A DNA stretch of 64,000 bases from the NCBI GenBank assembly GCA_017308595.1, contig JAFKER010000010.1:124001-188000 (forward strand). Reading direction: 5' to 3'. Below the pieces are notes generated by a model that saw only the letters and a program-made list of their open reading frames with translations, was not told the origin of the DNA and made no database searches. The DNA comes from Afipia sp. (GTDB lineage: Bacteria > Pseudomonadota > Alphaproteobacteria > Rhizobiales > Xanthobacteraceae). Position 1 is the stretch's first letter, and every line of letters begins with the position of its first letter. Made by a program: the position numbers and the translations under genes. This document shows positions 35,891-45,598 of this stretch, piece by piece.

Positions 35891-37023
35891 TTCTTCGCGG
35901 GCTCCAGCTTGGGGGGCTTCGGGGTTCTGAGCGTCAACCCCGAGAGAAGCACACGCAGCACCCGCAGCGAGCGGCGCCGTCCGTCCCATGGAATCCGAGG
36001 GAGCGCCATCAAGTCCGACCGGCCATCGGCGCGGATTACGCCAGGCACAGCTGAAACAGCGCTGGCGAATCCGGCTTCCCGCACCAGCATCATTTCCCGA
36101 GGCCCGAAAGAATCCTGCCCACCGAACGGATGCGCAAAATGACGGCACTGACTATTGAGCGCGGTCTCGATCACCGTCCGCCCCATGGTCATTTCCCGAA
36201 GCGCGGTAGTGCCCTTGGTGCGCGCGAGATTTGGATAGTTGACGGTGGCGCTGCCGATGGTTGCCTGTGGATCGCGCGCGAGCTTTGCGAGGTCTTGCCA
36301 CGACATGGCGGCGTCGCGTGAAGCGCTCTCCATGTCCACCCCATAGCGGGCGCACAGGTCACTAATCGCAACGGCCACATCGTCCGGCGACAGGGTCATC
36401 AGCCACGCGTATAAAACCTCGTAAAGCTGATACTTCTCGGCAAGACTCGCAGCAAAGAAATGCTGCTCGGTCCGGTTTATCACCAGCCCGATCCGCGCAT
36501 TGCGCGCGATCACCTGCTCCAGTGCAAGCCACCATGCCTTGCCGATGCCGTCGACAAAGCCGGTAGGAACATACAGCGCGAACGGCACGCGATGACGCGA
36601 CAAAACGGGATACGCAAACGTCATGAAATCGCGATGACCGCCATCGAAGGTCAGGCATACAAAACGGCGCGACAACGCTGCCTGTCGCGAGCGCTCGGCC
36701 ACATCTTCGATGGACAGAAAATCGAAATCCCAGCGTTTTAACGCTGCGATGGCACGGTCGAGAAATTCCGGCGTGATGTCCCGCGAGCGCAACGGCTGAA
36801 ACGGATCGTTGCGCCGGGGCCGAACATGCTGAAACTGAAGAATAACGCCCGCTCCGCCAGTCCTGCGCTCAAGAAGATGCGGCAGACCGCTAAAATAAGC
36901 CAATTCCAGCCCAAAATCCGCCAGCAACCCTTTCCGAAGCAGCACGTGTTCGTCCCTTCCGCAGGCCCATACCTGATCATTTGAGGCTGCCAAGTCCCTA
37001 TTGTCATTACTCTTTGTTGACAT
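35881..37023 (-). CDS. NodB-like polysaccharide deacetylase homologue with altered active site
   Basis: 380 residues from ATG 37023. The NodB fold is recognisable (LTFDGGHRDFMTFAYPVLSR and ATIGSATVNYPNLAR). Canonical motif 1 is TFDDG, but here residues 125-129 read TFDGG, losing one Asp. Canonical motif 2 is SHTxxH, but residues 257-264 read GSATVNYP, losing both metal-binding histidines. The protein therefore probably lacks zinc-dependent deacetylase activity. It lies next to exopolysaccharide genes, where it may act as a binding or partner protein. Confidence 0.8.
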   Translation of the reverse strand: MSTKSNDNRDLAASNDQVWACGRDEHVLLRKGLLADFGLELAYFSGLPHLLERRTGGAGVILQFQHVRPRRNDPFQPLRSRDITPEFLDRAIAALKRWDFDFLSIEDVAERSRQAALSRRFVCLTFDGGHRDFMTFAYPVLSRHRVPFALYVPTGFVDGIGKAWWLALEQVIARNARIGLVINRTEQHFFAASLAEKYQLYEVLYAWLMTLSPDDVAVAISDLCARYGVDMESASRDAAMSWQDLAKLARDPQATIGSATVNYPNLARTKGTTALREMTMGRTVIETALNSQCRHFAHPFGGQDSFGPREMMLVREAGFASAVSAVPGVIRADGRSDLMALPRIPWDGRRRSLRVLRVLLSGLTLRTPKPPKLEPAKNYG

Positions 37024-37098
37024 TTCTTTGAATAAGGTCGGCCAAAGCCGCAAATCTCGAATGCCCAAGAACTAGTGCGCAAGAACTCAGGTCGCCCG

Positions 37099-38289
37099 AT
37101 GGCCATGGCTGCAGAACTTCACGGCTCAAACGCTTCAGCGCAGTCCTCGGCCAGCCGCATTGTGCGGGTCGGTGTCATGCGCGACATGGCCGCAGCAGAG
37201 AAGATCTGGCGCACCTTCGAGGGCACTGACTTCCTTTCAACGCCCTACCAGCGATTTGAACTTCTCGACGTATGGCAAAAGACCATCGGCAAGGATGAAG
37301 GCGCGGCGCCGTTTGTGGTTGCTGCCTATGATGTCGACAATCAGCCTTTGGCGCTGCTGCCGCTCGCGATCAGCCGGGAGAATGGCGCGAATGTCGCGCG
37401 CTTCATGGGCGGCAAGCATCCCACTTTCAACATGGGGCTTTGGCGCCGGGATTTTGCGGAGACATTTTCCGCAGCAGATATGGATGCGTTGATTGCCGGC
37501 ATCCGGACGTTGCCCGATCGCGTCGATGTGCTGGCTCTCACACAGCAACCCAAACAATGGCGCGGCATTCCGAATCCGCTGGTCCTGCCGGGCGCGCAGC
37601 CATCGACCAACTCTTGCCCTATGATGACTATGGTCCCTGGCTGCAAGCCGGAGGAACGCGTCAGCGCCTCCACGCGGCGGCGGCTCCGCAACAAGGAACG
37701 CAAGCTGCAAGCGCTCCCCGGCTATCGCTATTTCGTCGCAAGCGCCGATGAAGACATCAACCGCCTTCTTGATAGCTTCTTTGTCATCAAGCCGCAACGC
37801 ATGGCGTTATCGAAGCTGCCGGACGTGTTTTCGGACCCCGCGACCAAGGCTTTCGTCCGCGACGCATGTCTGGCGAAACTTCCGAACGGCCAGCGCGCCA
37901 TCGAGCTTCATGCGCTGGAATGCGACGATGAACTGATTTCGATTTTCTCATGCGTGGCGGACGGCGAGCGCTTCTCCACCATGTTCAACACCTACACAAT
38001 CTCGGAAAACGCGCGGTACAGCCCTGGCCTGATCCTCCTGCGTTACATGATCGATCACTTCGGCGACCTCGGCTACAGCTCGCTCGATTTCGGCGTCGGA
38101 TCGGACGATTACAAGATGACCTTCTGCAAGGACGACGAGCCGCTGGTCGATGCGTTCATTCCGCTGACGGCACGCGGTAAATTCGCGGCGCTCGGCATGT
38201 CGTCACTAACTCATGCCAAGCGTTTGGTGAAGCACAATCCCGCGTTGATGCAGATGGCCCAGCTTCTACGGAATGCCATTTCCCGCTGA
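37099..38289 (+). CDS. GNAT-like acetyltransferase of exopolysaccharide locus (BcsL/CelD-like)
   Basis: 396 residues from ATG 37099 (another ATG at 37105). The C-terminal half has the GNAT/FemAB-like pattern STRRRLRNKERKLQ, then ISIFSCVADGERFSTMFNTY and YSSLDFGVGSDDYKMTFC. Related proteins acetylate sugars or act in cellulose/exopolysaccharide synthesis. It is divergent from the NodB-like gene, 75 bases away, so a shared promoter region is likely. Confidence 0.75.
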   Translation: MAMAAELHGSNASAQSSASRIVRVGVMRDMAAAEKIWRTFEGTDFLSTPYQRFELLDVWQKTIGKDEGAAPFVVAAYDVDNQPLALLPLAISRENGANVARFMGGKHPTFNMGLWRRDFAETFSAADMDALIAGIRTLPDRVDVLALTQQPKQWRGIPNPLVLPGAQPSTNSCPMMTMVPGCKPEERVSASTRRRLRNKERKLQALPGYRYFVASADEDINRLLDSFFVIKPQRMALSKLPDVFSDPATKAFVRDACLAKLPNGQRAIELHALECDDELISIFSCVADGERFSTMFNTYTISENARYSPGLILLRYMIDHFGDLGYSSLDFGVGSDDYKMTFCKDDEPLVDAFIPLTARGKFAALGMSSLTHAKRLVKHNPALMQMAQLLRNAISR

Positions 38290-38296
38290 TCGATAC

Positions 38297-40474
38297 TCAG
38301 GCCGCGGCGACCCGCGCGCCGGGTGCGCCAAGGTCCATTGCCTTCAGCGGCGTATCGAGGATTGAAACGCCTTCAAATCCTGACGCCAGCAACTGCTCCT
38401 TCATCACATTCCGCGCCGCAGGAGTGATCGCCGGGTCCGGAATAATGACGGCATGAGCCTGCGCGGCAATGACATTCGTCGGCAAGTCCGTGGCTGTGCC
38501 GGCATCCAGCACGACATGGTCGTAGGCACGCGAGAGAGCATCAACCGCAAGATTGATCCTCGGCAGTTGCAGAAGCTGGCGCTGGGACGGCTCGCGCCCT
38601 GCCCCGACGATATGCACTGACGACAGACGATCCTTGGTGATGATCTCACCGAACGAGGCCGATCCCTGCATCAATTCGGTCAGTCCGGGCGACGATGGAT
38701 CGGTGGATACGGCAGCGAGCGTCGGAGACGCCATCGCAAGATCGACAAGCACGACCTTGGCGCCACGCGACAACAGCCGGGAAAGCGTCAGAGCCACAAG
38801 CGTGACGCCTTCGTCCGGATGTGCTCCGATGACGGTCACCTTCTTTGTTGCGCCCTGACGCAGCATCGCGGCAAGACGCTCGATTTCAAGAATGCCCGCA
38901 GGCAACTGCGGATGTGTGTCGCGCAGCGGCGCGATCGGCGCCCGCGATACACCGAGGGTGCGCGGCACCGTCATCCGCAGCAATTCACCTGTCGCGATAT
39001 ATCCCCCGGCCAGCATCAGCGTGGCAAGCGTGGCAATCAAGACTGTCGGAATCTTTTTCGGAAAGGCAGGTGTATTCGACACGATAGCGCGAGAAATGAT
39101 CCGGTAATCGGACGGAACAGCGTCGATATTCTCGCGGGTGGTCGCCTCACGATACTTTGCAAGATACGATTCCAGCAGATCGCGCTGCGCCTTTGCCTCA
39201 CGTTCAAGCGCCCGCAACTGGACGTCCTGCCCGTTGACCGACGTTGCCTGACGCTTCAACTGATCGAGACTACCGTTAAGACCATCAGCCCTTGCACTTG
39301 CAATACGAGCATCGTTTTCCAGCGACCGGGAAATCTTGCTCGCTTCTTCACGGATCTGGCGATCGATATCGGTAATCTGCGCCTTCAATTCCTTGATGCG
39401 CGGATGACCGCCAAGCAGCGTCGAGGACTGCTCGGCCAGTTGCGCGCGAAGCGTGACACGCTGCTCCGACAGACGGCGAACGAGTTCAGAATTGAGAACC
39501 TCCGAGGCTTCGATGGGCTTGCCGCTCTGAAGCATCTCGCGGATCAGGCGGGACTTCGATTCCGCGTCGGACTTCAGCGCCCGCGCATTGTTAAGCTGGG
39601 TGTTCATCTCGCCAAGCTGCTGATTGGACAGCGTGGCATTGTTGGTACCGACAAACAGATTGGATTTGGAACGAAACTCTTCGACGCGTGCCTCGGCATC
39701 CGCGACCTTCTTGCGAAGGCTTTCGATCTCGACCAGCAACCATTGCGAGGCCGCCTTGGCCTGATTTTGGCGAGCTGCCTGCTGAAGAACGAGATAACCA
39801 TCGGCGATCGAATTGGTGACTCGCGCCGCAAGCTCCGGATCGCGCGACTGGAATTCGATCACCATCACGCGCGACTTGTCGACAGCATAGGCCGTCAGCC
39901 GCTCGTAATAGGCTTCCAGCACCCGCTCCTCCGGCGTCATCTTGAACGGATCGCGGCCGATGCCGAACAGCGCCAGCAGCGTCCTGAGCGGCGAGATGCC
40001 GCGGAGAACCGGATCGAACTCGGGAAGTTCAGCAAGTTTGTTGGCCTTGATGACCTCGCGGGCAAGATCGCGCGACAGCAGCAATTGCACCTGGCTGGTT
40101 ACAGCTTCAGCATCGAGACTGCTTCGCTCCTCGGAGCGCTCACCGTTCGGACGCAGGAACACATTTTCCCGTCCGTCGATCAGAATGCGGGCCTCGGACT
40201 TGTAGCGCGGCGTGATCATGTTGACGGCAAGCAGCGACAGACCAAACGCAAGAGCCGTCGGCACGATAACCCACATTCGCTTGCGGACCAGTGTGTCCCA
40301 GATCGCGCGAAGATCGATGTCGCCAAGTTCAGGAGAAGCGGCAGGAACTGATGCAGCAACAGGCGCAGCGACTGCGGGAGCAGCCACCGGAGCCGGAGCA
40401 ACCTCGGTTTTCGTTTCGGCTTTAGCGCGGAAAGGAACCTTGTCCATCCAGTCGCGCCAGAACGACAAACGCAT
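38297..40474 (-). CDS. Wzc/ExoP-like polysaccharide co-polymerase with degenerate kinase domain
   Basis: 725 residues from ATG 40474 (GGAG at seven bases). N-terminal proline/alanine-rich cytoplasmic part, a first membrane helix near 80-100, a long coiled-coil periplasmic region (about 180-440: SLRKKVADAEARVEEF and similar), and a second membrane helix near 485-505. The C-terminal domain resembles the bacterial tyrosine kinase of Wzc. However, the P-loop position reads GAHPDEGVTL (550-559) with Val in place of the invariant Lys, and no tyrosine cluster ends the protein. It probably guides chain length without kinase activity. Confidence 0.85.
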   Translation of the reverse strand: MRLSFWRDWMDKVPFRAKAETKTEVAPAPVAAPAVAAPVAASVPAASPELGDIDLRAIWDTLVRKRMWVIVPTALAFGLSLLAVNMITPRYKSEARILIDGRENVFLRPNGERSEERSSLDAEAVTSQVQLLLSRDLAREVIKANKLAELPEFDPVLRGISPLRTLLALFGIGRDPFKMTPEERVLEAYYERLTAYAVDKSRVMVIEFQSRDPELAARVTNSIADGYLVLQQAARQNQAKAASQWLLVEIESLRKKVADAEARVEEFRSKSNLFVGTNNATLSNQQLGEMNTQLNNARALKSDAESKSRLIREMLQSGKPIEASEVLNSELVRRLSEQRVTLRAQLAEQSSTLLGGHPRIKELKAQITDIDRQIREEASKISRSLENDARIASARADGLNGSLDQLKRQATSVNGQDVQLRALEREAKAQRDLLESYLAKYREATTRENIDAVPSDYRIISRAIVSNTPAFPKKIPTVLIATLATLMLAGGYIATGELLRMTVPRTLGVSRAPIAPLRDTHPQLPAGILEIERLAAMLRQGATKKVTVIGAHPDEGVTLVALTLSRLLSRGAKVVLVDLAMASPTLAAVSTDPSSPGLTELMQGSASFGEIITKDRLSSVHIVGAGREPSQRQLLQLPRINLAVDALSRAYDHVVLDAGTATDLPTNVIAAQAHAVIIPDPAITPAARNVMKEQLLASGFEGVSILDTPLKAMDLGAPGARVAAA

Positions 40475-40661
40475 CCAAACTCTCCACCCGAACGTCACTG
40501 CACACGCTCATCTGAGCGGCCCGATTACAGTCTATTAAGGTTGCTGCCCGGTTAATCGCGGCATTCCGGCCCTTCATTTCAGTTGCAACGCAACGCCGAT
40601 GTCACGCTTTGTTAACCATAAAAGTTCTTAATCAGAATCAATACTTAACTGGATTTTGCCG

Positions 40662-41318
40662 ATGCTGCGCCGCTGCGTACGCCTCACTGGTGTTCTCCTT
40701 GCGCTCGTCGTGTCGGGCTGCATGAAGACGGCTGTGCCGGTCGCTGTCATCGACAATGGCAGCCTCGACGCGATTGCATATGGCTCCGTACAGCCCGTAC
40801 GCGCGATGTCCGTTGAGACGACGCCCGTCCCAACGGCGTCCAGTTACGCCGCCCATGACGAACCCTACCGGCTTGACGCGGGCGACCGGCTACGCATCGT
40901 TGTTTACGGCCAGGAAGGTCTCACCAACACCTATGCCGTCGATGCAGGCGGGTCGATCACAATGCCGCTGATCGGAGCCGTGCGCGCACGTGGCCTCACG
41001 CCGAATGGACTTGCTGCGGCGATCACGGCCCGTCTCAAGAACGGATATTTGCGCGAACCTCATGTTGCCGCGGAGGTCGAGGGTTATCGCCCCTTTTTTA
41101 TTCTCGGTGAGGTCGCAGCGCCGGGCCAATATCCTTACGTCCCTAACATGACGGTCGAGAGCGCCGTGGCGATCGCAGGCGGCTTCACGCCGAGGGCATT
41201 GCGAAGCAGCATCAAATTAACCCGGATGGGCGAAGGTGGAACCGCTCAGGCTGTTGTGCCGCCTGGCACGCTCCTGAAACCCGGGGACACTGTGGTGGTC
41301 GCCGAACGCTGGTTCTGA
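40662..41318 (+). CDS. Polysaccharide export lipoprotein (Wza-like)
   Basis: 218 residues from ATG 40662. A lipoprotein signal ends in the lipobox LVVSGC, so Cys20 is the likely lipidated residue. The domain DEPYRLDAGDRLRIVVYGQEGLTNTYAVDAGGSI is the Poly_export beta-domain, followed by the SLBB-like FFILGEVAAPGQYPYVPNMTV. Such proteins form the outer-membrane exit of capsule or exopolysaccharide. It is the first gene of the plus-strand operon. Confidence 0.92.
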   Translation: MLRRCVRLTGVLLALVVSGCMKTAVPVAVIDNGSLDAIAYGSVQPVRAMSVETTPVPTASSYAAHDEPYRLDAGDRLRIVVYGQEGLTNTYAVDAGGSITMPLIGAVRARGLTPNGLAAAITARLKNGYLREPHVAAEVEGYRPFFILGEVAAPGQYPYVPNMTVESAVAIAGGFTPRALRSSIKLTRMGEGGTAQAVVPPGTLLKPGDTVVVAERWF

Positions 41319-41320
41319 CA

Positions 41321-42454
41321 ATGCCCGACACGCCAGATTCCCCGTTGCGCATTCTGCACGCCGCCCGCGCACCGGTTGGCGGCATTTTTCGGCACATCCT
41401 GGATCTCGCCGTTGGTCAGGCGGATCGTGGGCACTCGGTCGGAATCCTTGCCGATAGCCTGACTGGCGGAGAGCGCGCGGAAGCTGCCCTGAAAGAGATC
41501 GCTCCGAAACTGAAACTCGGCGTCTATCGCCTTGCCATCCGCCGCGAACCTCATCCGATCGACAGCTTGACGTCGCTGCATTTCCTTCGGCTGGCGCGAT
41601 CGCTCAAGCTGGACGTCTTGCACGGCCATGGCGCGAAAGCTGGCGCTTTCGTGCGCATGCGGCGCAAATCCAAGAAAACGATCCGGGTCTACACGCCCCA
41701 CGGCGGGTCCCTGCACTACCCGCCGGGTACGCTCAAAGGCAATGTCTATGCACGAATGGAGCGTGCGCTGATGAACCGGACAGATCTGTTTCTGTTCGAA
41801 AGCGGCTTTGCCCGCGACACCTATCAGCGCGTGATCGGCAAGCCTGCTGGCCTCGTCCGATGCGTGTTCAACGGCGTGACCGCATCCGAATTCGACCCCG
41901 TTTCCCCCGCCGAGGACGCAACCGATATTGTCTATGTCGGCGAATTCCGTGAGATCAAAGGGGCTGATCTTCTGATTCAGGCGGTGGCCAGGCTTCGCGC
42001 GGACGGCAAGCCCGTCACATTGACGCTCGCAGGCGATGGTGAGGAAACCGAGAACCTGAAAGCGCTGATCGCGAAGTTGAACGTCGGCGATGCCGTCCGC
42101 TTCATCGGCCACGTCAAAGCCCGTTACGGATTTTCCAAAGGCAAAGTGCTTGTCGTTCCCTCCCGTGGCGACTCGATGCCCTATGTCGTGATCGAGGCCG
42201 CGGCCGCCGGTATTCCCATGGTCGCCGCGAATGTCGGCGGTATTCCAGAAATCTTCGGCCCCTACACCGACGGCCTCTTCGTGGCCAACAGCATCGGCGC
42301 AATGGCCGACGCCATCGAAACCGCACTCACCGACATGGACAAGACCCGTGAACGCGCCCGCGAGCTGAGGGAGCGTGTGTTTGTGCATTTCTCCCAAAAA
42401 GCCATGGTTGAGGGCGTGCTCCACGGGTATCGCGATGCGTTTAACGCCCGTTAA
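41321..42454 (+). CDS. Glycosyltransferase family 4 protein
   Basis: 377 residues. The N-terminal Rossmann half starts LRILHAARAPVGGIFRHILDLAVGQADRGHSVGIL. The C-terminal half has the retaining GT-B signature VYVGEFREIKGADLLIQA, VLVVPSRGDSMPYVVIEAAAAGIPMVAANVGGIPEIF, with the usual nucleotide-sugar-binding Glu. It should add a sugar to the undecaprenyl-linked repeat unit. It starts two bases after the Wza-like stop. Confidence 0.92.
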   Translation: MPDTPDSPLRILHAARAPVGGIFRHILDLAVGQADRGHSVGILADSLTGGERAEAALKEIAPKLKLGVYRLAIRREPHPIDSLTSLHFLRLARSLKLDVLHGHGAKAGAFVRMRRKSKKTIRVYTPHGGSLHYPPGTLKGNVYARMERALMNRTDLFLFESGFARDTYQRVIGKPAGLVRCVFNGVTASEFDPVSPAEDATDIVYVGEFREIKGADLLIQAVARLRADGKPVTLTLAGDGEETENLKALIAKLNVGDAVRFIGHVKARYGFSKGKVLVVPSRGDSMPYVVIEAAAAGIPMVAANVGGIPEIFGPYTDGLFVANSIGAMADAIETALTDMDKTRERARELRERVFVHFSQKAMVEGVLHGYRDAFNAR

Positions 42455-42570
42455 CCTATCTCAACCGAGATAACCAATTCTTCCGATTTGTTGGCTACGC
42501 AAGAGGCTGGGAACCCTTGGGTTTTCTCGGCCTGTCGCTACATGACGGCCCAACAACGGAAATTTTCGCC

Positions 42571-44121
42571 GTGGAACCGATCGACGTCAGAACCATGATG
42601 AATGCGGCCGCAGGTGCAGTGGCCATGAACCCTGCCGACGGCGCTCCCCGACAGGAACGTCGCAAACGACTGTCGCCCGCAGCTCTCGCCGTGACCAACG
42701 AAAAGGTCCAGAAAGCATATTCGACCGTCGTCATCGCCGGCGTGGTGCGTATCGTCGATTTCCTGGTGCTTAGCGCAGTCGGGCTGTTGCTGTATTTCTG
42801 GTACGTGATGCCCGGCGGCGCCTTTTCGTGGCAGTATGCCGCAGCCGTGTTCGGCGTTGCCGCTTGCGCAGTGATCAGTTTTCAGGCTGCCGAAATCTAC
42901 GACGTCCAGATTTTCCGCGGGCAACTCCGCCAGATGACGCGCATGGTGTCATCATGGGCCTTCGTCTTTCTCCTGTTCATCGGCGCGTCATTCTTCGCCA
43001 AGCTTGGTGACACCATTTCGCGTGTCTGGCTCTCCGCATTCTTCCTCGTCGGATTATCCGCGCTGTTTGCCGAGCGGCTCGTGCTGCGCGCAATGGTCCG
43101 GCGCTGGGCACGCGAAGGAAGACTGGACCGGCGGACCATCATTGTCGGTTCCGATCAGAATGGAGAGAACCTGATCCGTGCGCTCAATGCGCAGGACGAT
43201 TCCGATATCCAGATTCTCGGCGTGTTCGATGATCGCAACGATTCCCGTTCGCTCGTTACCTGTGCCGGGCAGCCGAAACTCGGAAAGATCGACGACATTG
43301 TCGAATTCGCCCGCCGCACCCGGATCGACCTGGTGCTGTTCGCGCTTCCGATTTCGGCAGAGACCCGCATTCTCGATATGCTCAAGAAGCTATGGGTACT
43401 CCCTGTCGACATCCGGCTGTCGGCGCATACCAACAAGCTGCGCTTCCGTCCGCGCTCTTATTCGTATCTCGGCAAGGTGCCGACCCTCGACGTTTTCGAA
43501 CAGCCGATTACCGACTGGGACATGGTTCTCAAATCGGCCTTCGATCGTGTCGTCGGCGCGCTCATCCTTGTTCTGTTGTCGCCCATCATGGCTCTGGTCG
43601 CGCTCGCAGTGAAACTCGATAGCCCGGGCCCGGTCCTGTTCCTGCAGAAACGCTACGGCTTTAACAACGAACGTATCGACGTCTACAAATTTCGCTCGCT
43701 TTATCACGATCAGGCCGACCCGCTGGCCGCGAAGGTCGTGACCAAGGGCGACAAGCGCGTCACACGCGTCGGCCGCTTCATCCGCAAGACCAGCCTTGAT
43801 GAACTGCCACAGCTCTTCAACGTCGTCTTCAAGGGAAATCTGTCGCTCGTCGGCCCGCGCCCTCATGCTGTGCAAGGCAAGCTTCAGAACCGCCTGTTCG
43901 ACGATGCTGTCGACGGCTACTTCGCACGCCATCGCGTCAAGCCGGGCATCACCGGATGGGCGCAGATCAACGGCTGGCGTGGCGAAGTCGATACCGACGA
44001 GAAGATCCAGAAGCGCGTCGAGTTCGATTTGTACTATATCGAGAACTGGTCGGTTCTGTTCGACCTTTACATCCTCTTCAAGACGCCGTTCGCGTTAATC
44101 AAGGGCGAGAACGCATACTGA
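42571..44121 (+). CDS. Undecaprenyl-phosphate sugar phosphotransferase (initiating enzyme)
   Basis: 516 residues from GTG 42571 (an upstream TTG at 42517 also fits). Four or so membrane helices in the first 140 residues, a central CoA-binding-like Rossmann part ([17 protein letters not shown]), a fifth helix, then the catalytic C-terminus: [35 protein letters not shown] and [17 protein letters not shown]. This is the PHPT/WbaP-like family that transfers glucose- or galactose-1-phosphate to undecaprenyl phosphate, starting the repeat unit. Confidence 0.95.
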   Translation: MEPIDVRTMMNAAAGAVAMNPADGAPRQERRKRLSPAALAVTNEKVQKAYSTVVIAGVVRIVDFLVLSAVGLLLYFWYVMPGGAFSWQYAAAVFGVAACAVISFQAAEIYDVQIFRGQLRQMTRMVSSWAFVFLLFIGASFFAKLGDTISRVWLSAFFLVGLSALFAERLVLRAMVRRWAREGRLDRRTIIVGSDQNGENLIRALNAQDDSDIQILGVFDDRNDSRSLVTCAGQPKLGKIDDIVEFARRTRIDLVLFALPISAETRILDMLKKLWVLPVDIRLSAHTNKLRFRPRSYSYLGKVPTLDVFEQPITDWDMVLKSAFDRVVGALILVLLSPIMALVALAVKLDSPGPVLFLQKRYGFNNERIDVYKFRSLYHDQADPLAAKVVTKGDKRVTRVGRFIRKTSLDELPQLFNVVFKGNLSLVGPRPHAVQGKLQNRLFDDAVDGYFARHRVKPGITGWAQINGWRGEVDTDEKIQKRVEFDLYYIENWSVLFDLYILFKTPFALIKGENAY

Positions 44122-44212
44122 GCGCAACGCCAAAGCCGCGACATATGGCTTCATCGTTGTCCTCTACTAACTGATTTGACGCGCAGAAAGTGCGAAGAGG
44201 ATCCCGGTTCGC

Positions 44213-45469
44213 ATGGCTTCCGTCGCCGCGACAGACTACGCCCTCCCCGCCGCAGCGACGCCACCCGGCATCGCAGCCATTCAGCGGGCATTGATGTGGG
44301 CCGTCGGCGCAGGCGGCGCGATCGTTTTTATCGAGCCCAGCCCTTATGAACTGATGACGCTGGCATCGGTGGTGTTCTTTTTCGCTACCGGACTGCGGAT
44401 GCGGCCGGTGTTCATCCCGTTGCTGATCCTGCTTTTTCTGCTGAATATCGGCTACACGATCGCAGCCGCCTATCTGATCGACAAGCAAGAGATCCTGAAC
44501 TGGATTCTCACGTCCTGGTACATGGCCATCACCGCCCTGTTCTTTGCGATGGTTCTGTCGGAAAATACCGAAGAGCGGCTCGAATACCTTCGCCGCGGCC
44601 TGATCTTTGGCGCGCTCATCGCATCGCTTGCAGGCATCGCCGGATATTTCCGGCTGGTGCCCAGCGCCGGCTATGATCTTTTCACCCTCTACAGCCGCGC
44701 ACGCGGAACCTTCAAGGATCCCAACGTACTGGGTGCTTACCTGATCCTTCCGGCGATGTTCCTTCTACAGAGCGTCGTCACCCAATCACTCAGGAAGTCA
44801 TTCTGGAGCGCAGTCGGACTTGGCATTCTCAGCCTCGCGGTGCTGCTCGCATTTTCGCGCGCGTCCTGGGGCCAGTTGATAGGTTGCTCGGCTTTCATGT
44901 TGAGCCTGATGTATGTCACTTCACCTTCACAGGCACAAAGACGGCGGATCGTAACGGTGGCAATCGCCGCCGCTGTTCTCGCCGTGTTGCTTCTTCTTGT
45001 CCTGCTATCGTTCGATTCGATCGGCGGGCTGTTCAAGGAGCGGGCCAGCCTGCATCAAAGTTACGACAGCGGCCGCTTCGGACGTTTCGGGCGCCATGCC
45101 CTCGGGTTCCAGATGGCCCTTGAATTGCCGCTCGGAATAGGCCCGCTTCAATTTACGAAATTCTTTCCCGAGGACACCCATAATTCCTTTCTAAATGCGT
45201 TCATGTCTGGAGGCTGGATCGCCGGGATTTGTTTTCCTGCGCTCGTGTTCATCACGGTGATCATGGGGTTCAAGCTGATTTTTGTTCGCGTACCATGGCA
45301 GCGGACATATCTTGCGATCTTTGCGGCGTTCTTCGGTACAGTCTGCGAGGCCTTTATCATCGACGTCGATCACTGGCGGCATTTCTGGATGATGCTGGGC
45401 ATTATGTGGGCGATGATCGCGGCGGCCCATGCCTACGCTTACCGTATCCGGGCGGCGCCAGCTTCCTGA
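44213..45469 (+). CDS. O-antigen ligase / Wzy-like polymerase
   Basis: 418 residues with about ten or more membrane segments. The family motif around FGRFGRHALGFQMALELPLGIGPLQF and HNSFLNAFMSGGWIAGICFPAL is typical of O-antigen ligase domain proteins (WaaL/Wzy). It is likely to polymerise repeat units in the periplasm, given the gene order. No Wzx flippase is seen between these genes. Confidence 0.88.
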   Translation: MASVAATDYALPAAATPPGIAAIQRALMWAVGAGGAIVFIEPSPYELMTLASVVFFFATGLRMRPVFIPLLILLFLLNIGYTIAAAYLIDKQEILNWILTSWYMAITALFFAMVLSENTEERLEYLRRGLIFGALIASLAGIAGYFRLVPSAGYDLFTLYSRARGTFKDPNVLGAYLILPAMFLLQSVVTQSLRKSFWSAVGLGILSLAVLLAFSRASWGQLIGCSAFMLSLMYVTSPSQAQRRRIVTVAIAAAVLAVLLLLVLLSFDSIGGLFKERASLHQSYDSGRFGRFGRHALGFQMALELPLGIGPLQFTKFFPEDTHNSFLNAFMSGGWIAGICFPALVFITVIMGFKLIFVRVPWQRTYLAIFAAFFGTVCEAFIIDVDHWRHFWMMLGIMWAMIAAAHAYAYRIRAAPAS

Positions 45470-45598
45470 TCCGAAAATAATCCGGGCATGCTGCCTGAAT
45501 GTTCCGCATGAACGGACGTTCACGCAATCATCCACATTCCGACGGAACAGACCTTGTTGCTTCCCGTTGAAGAGCGGGCAGACAACGAGGAGGTTATC

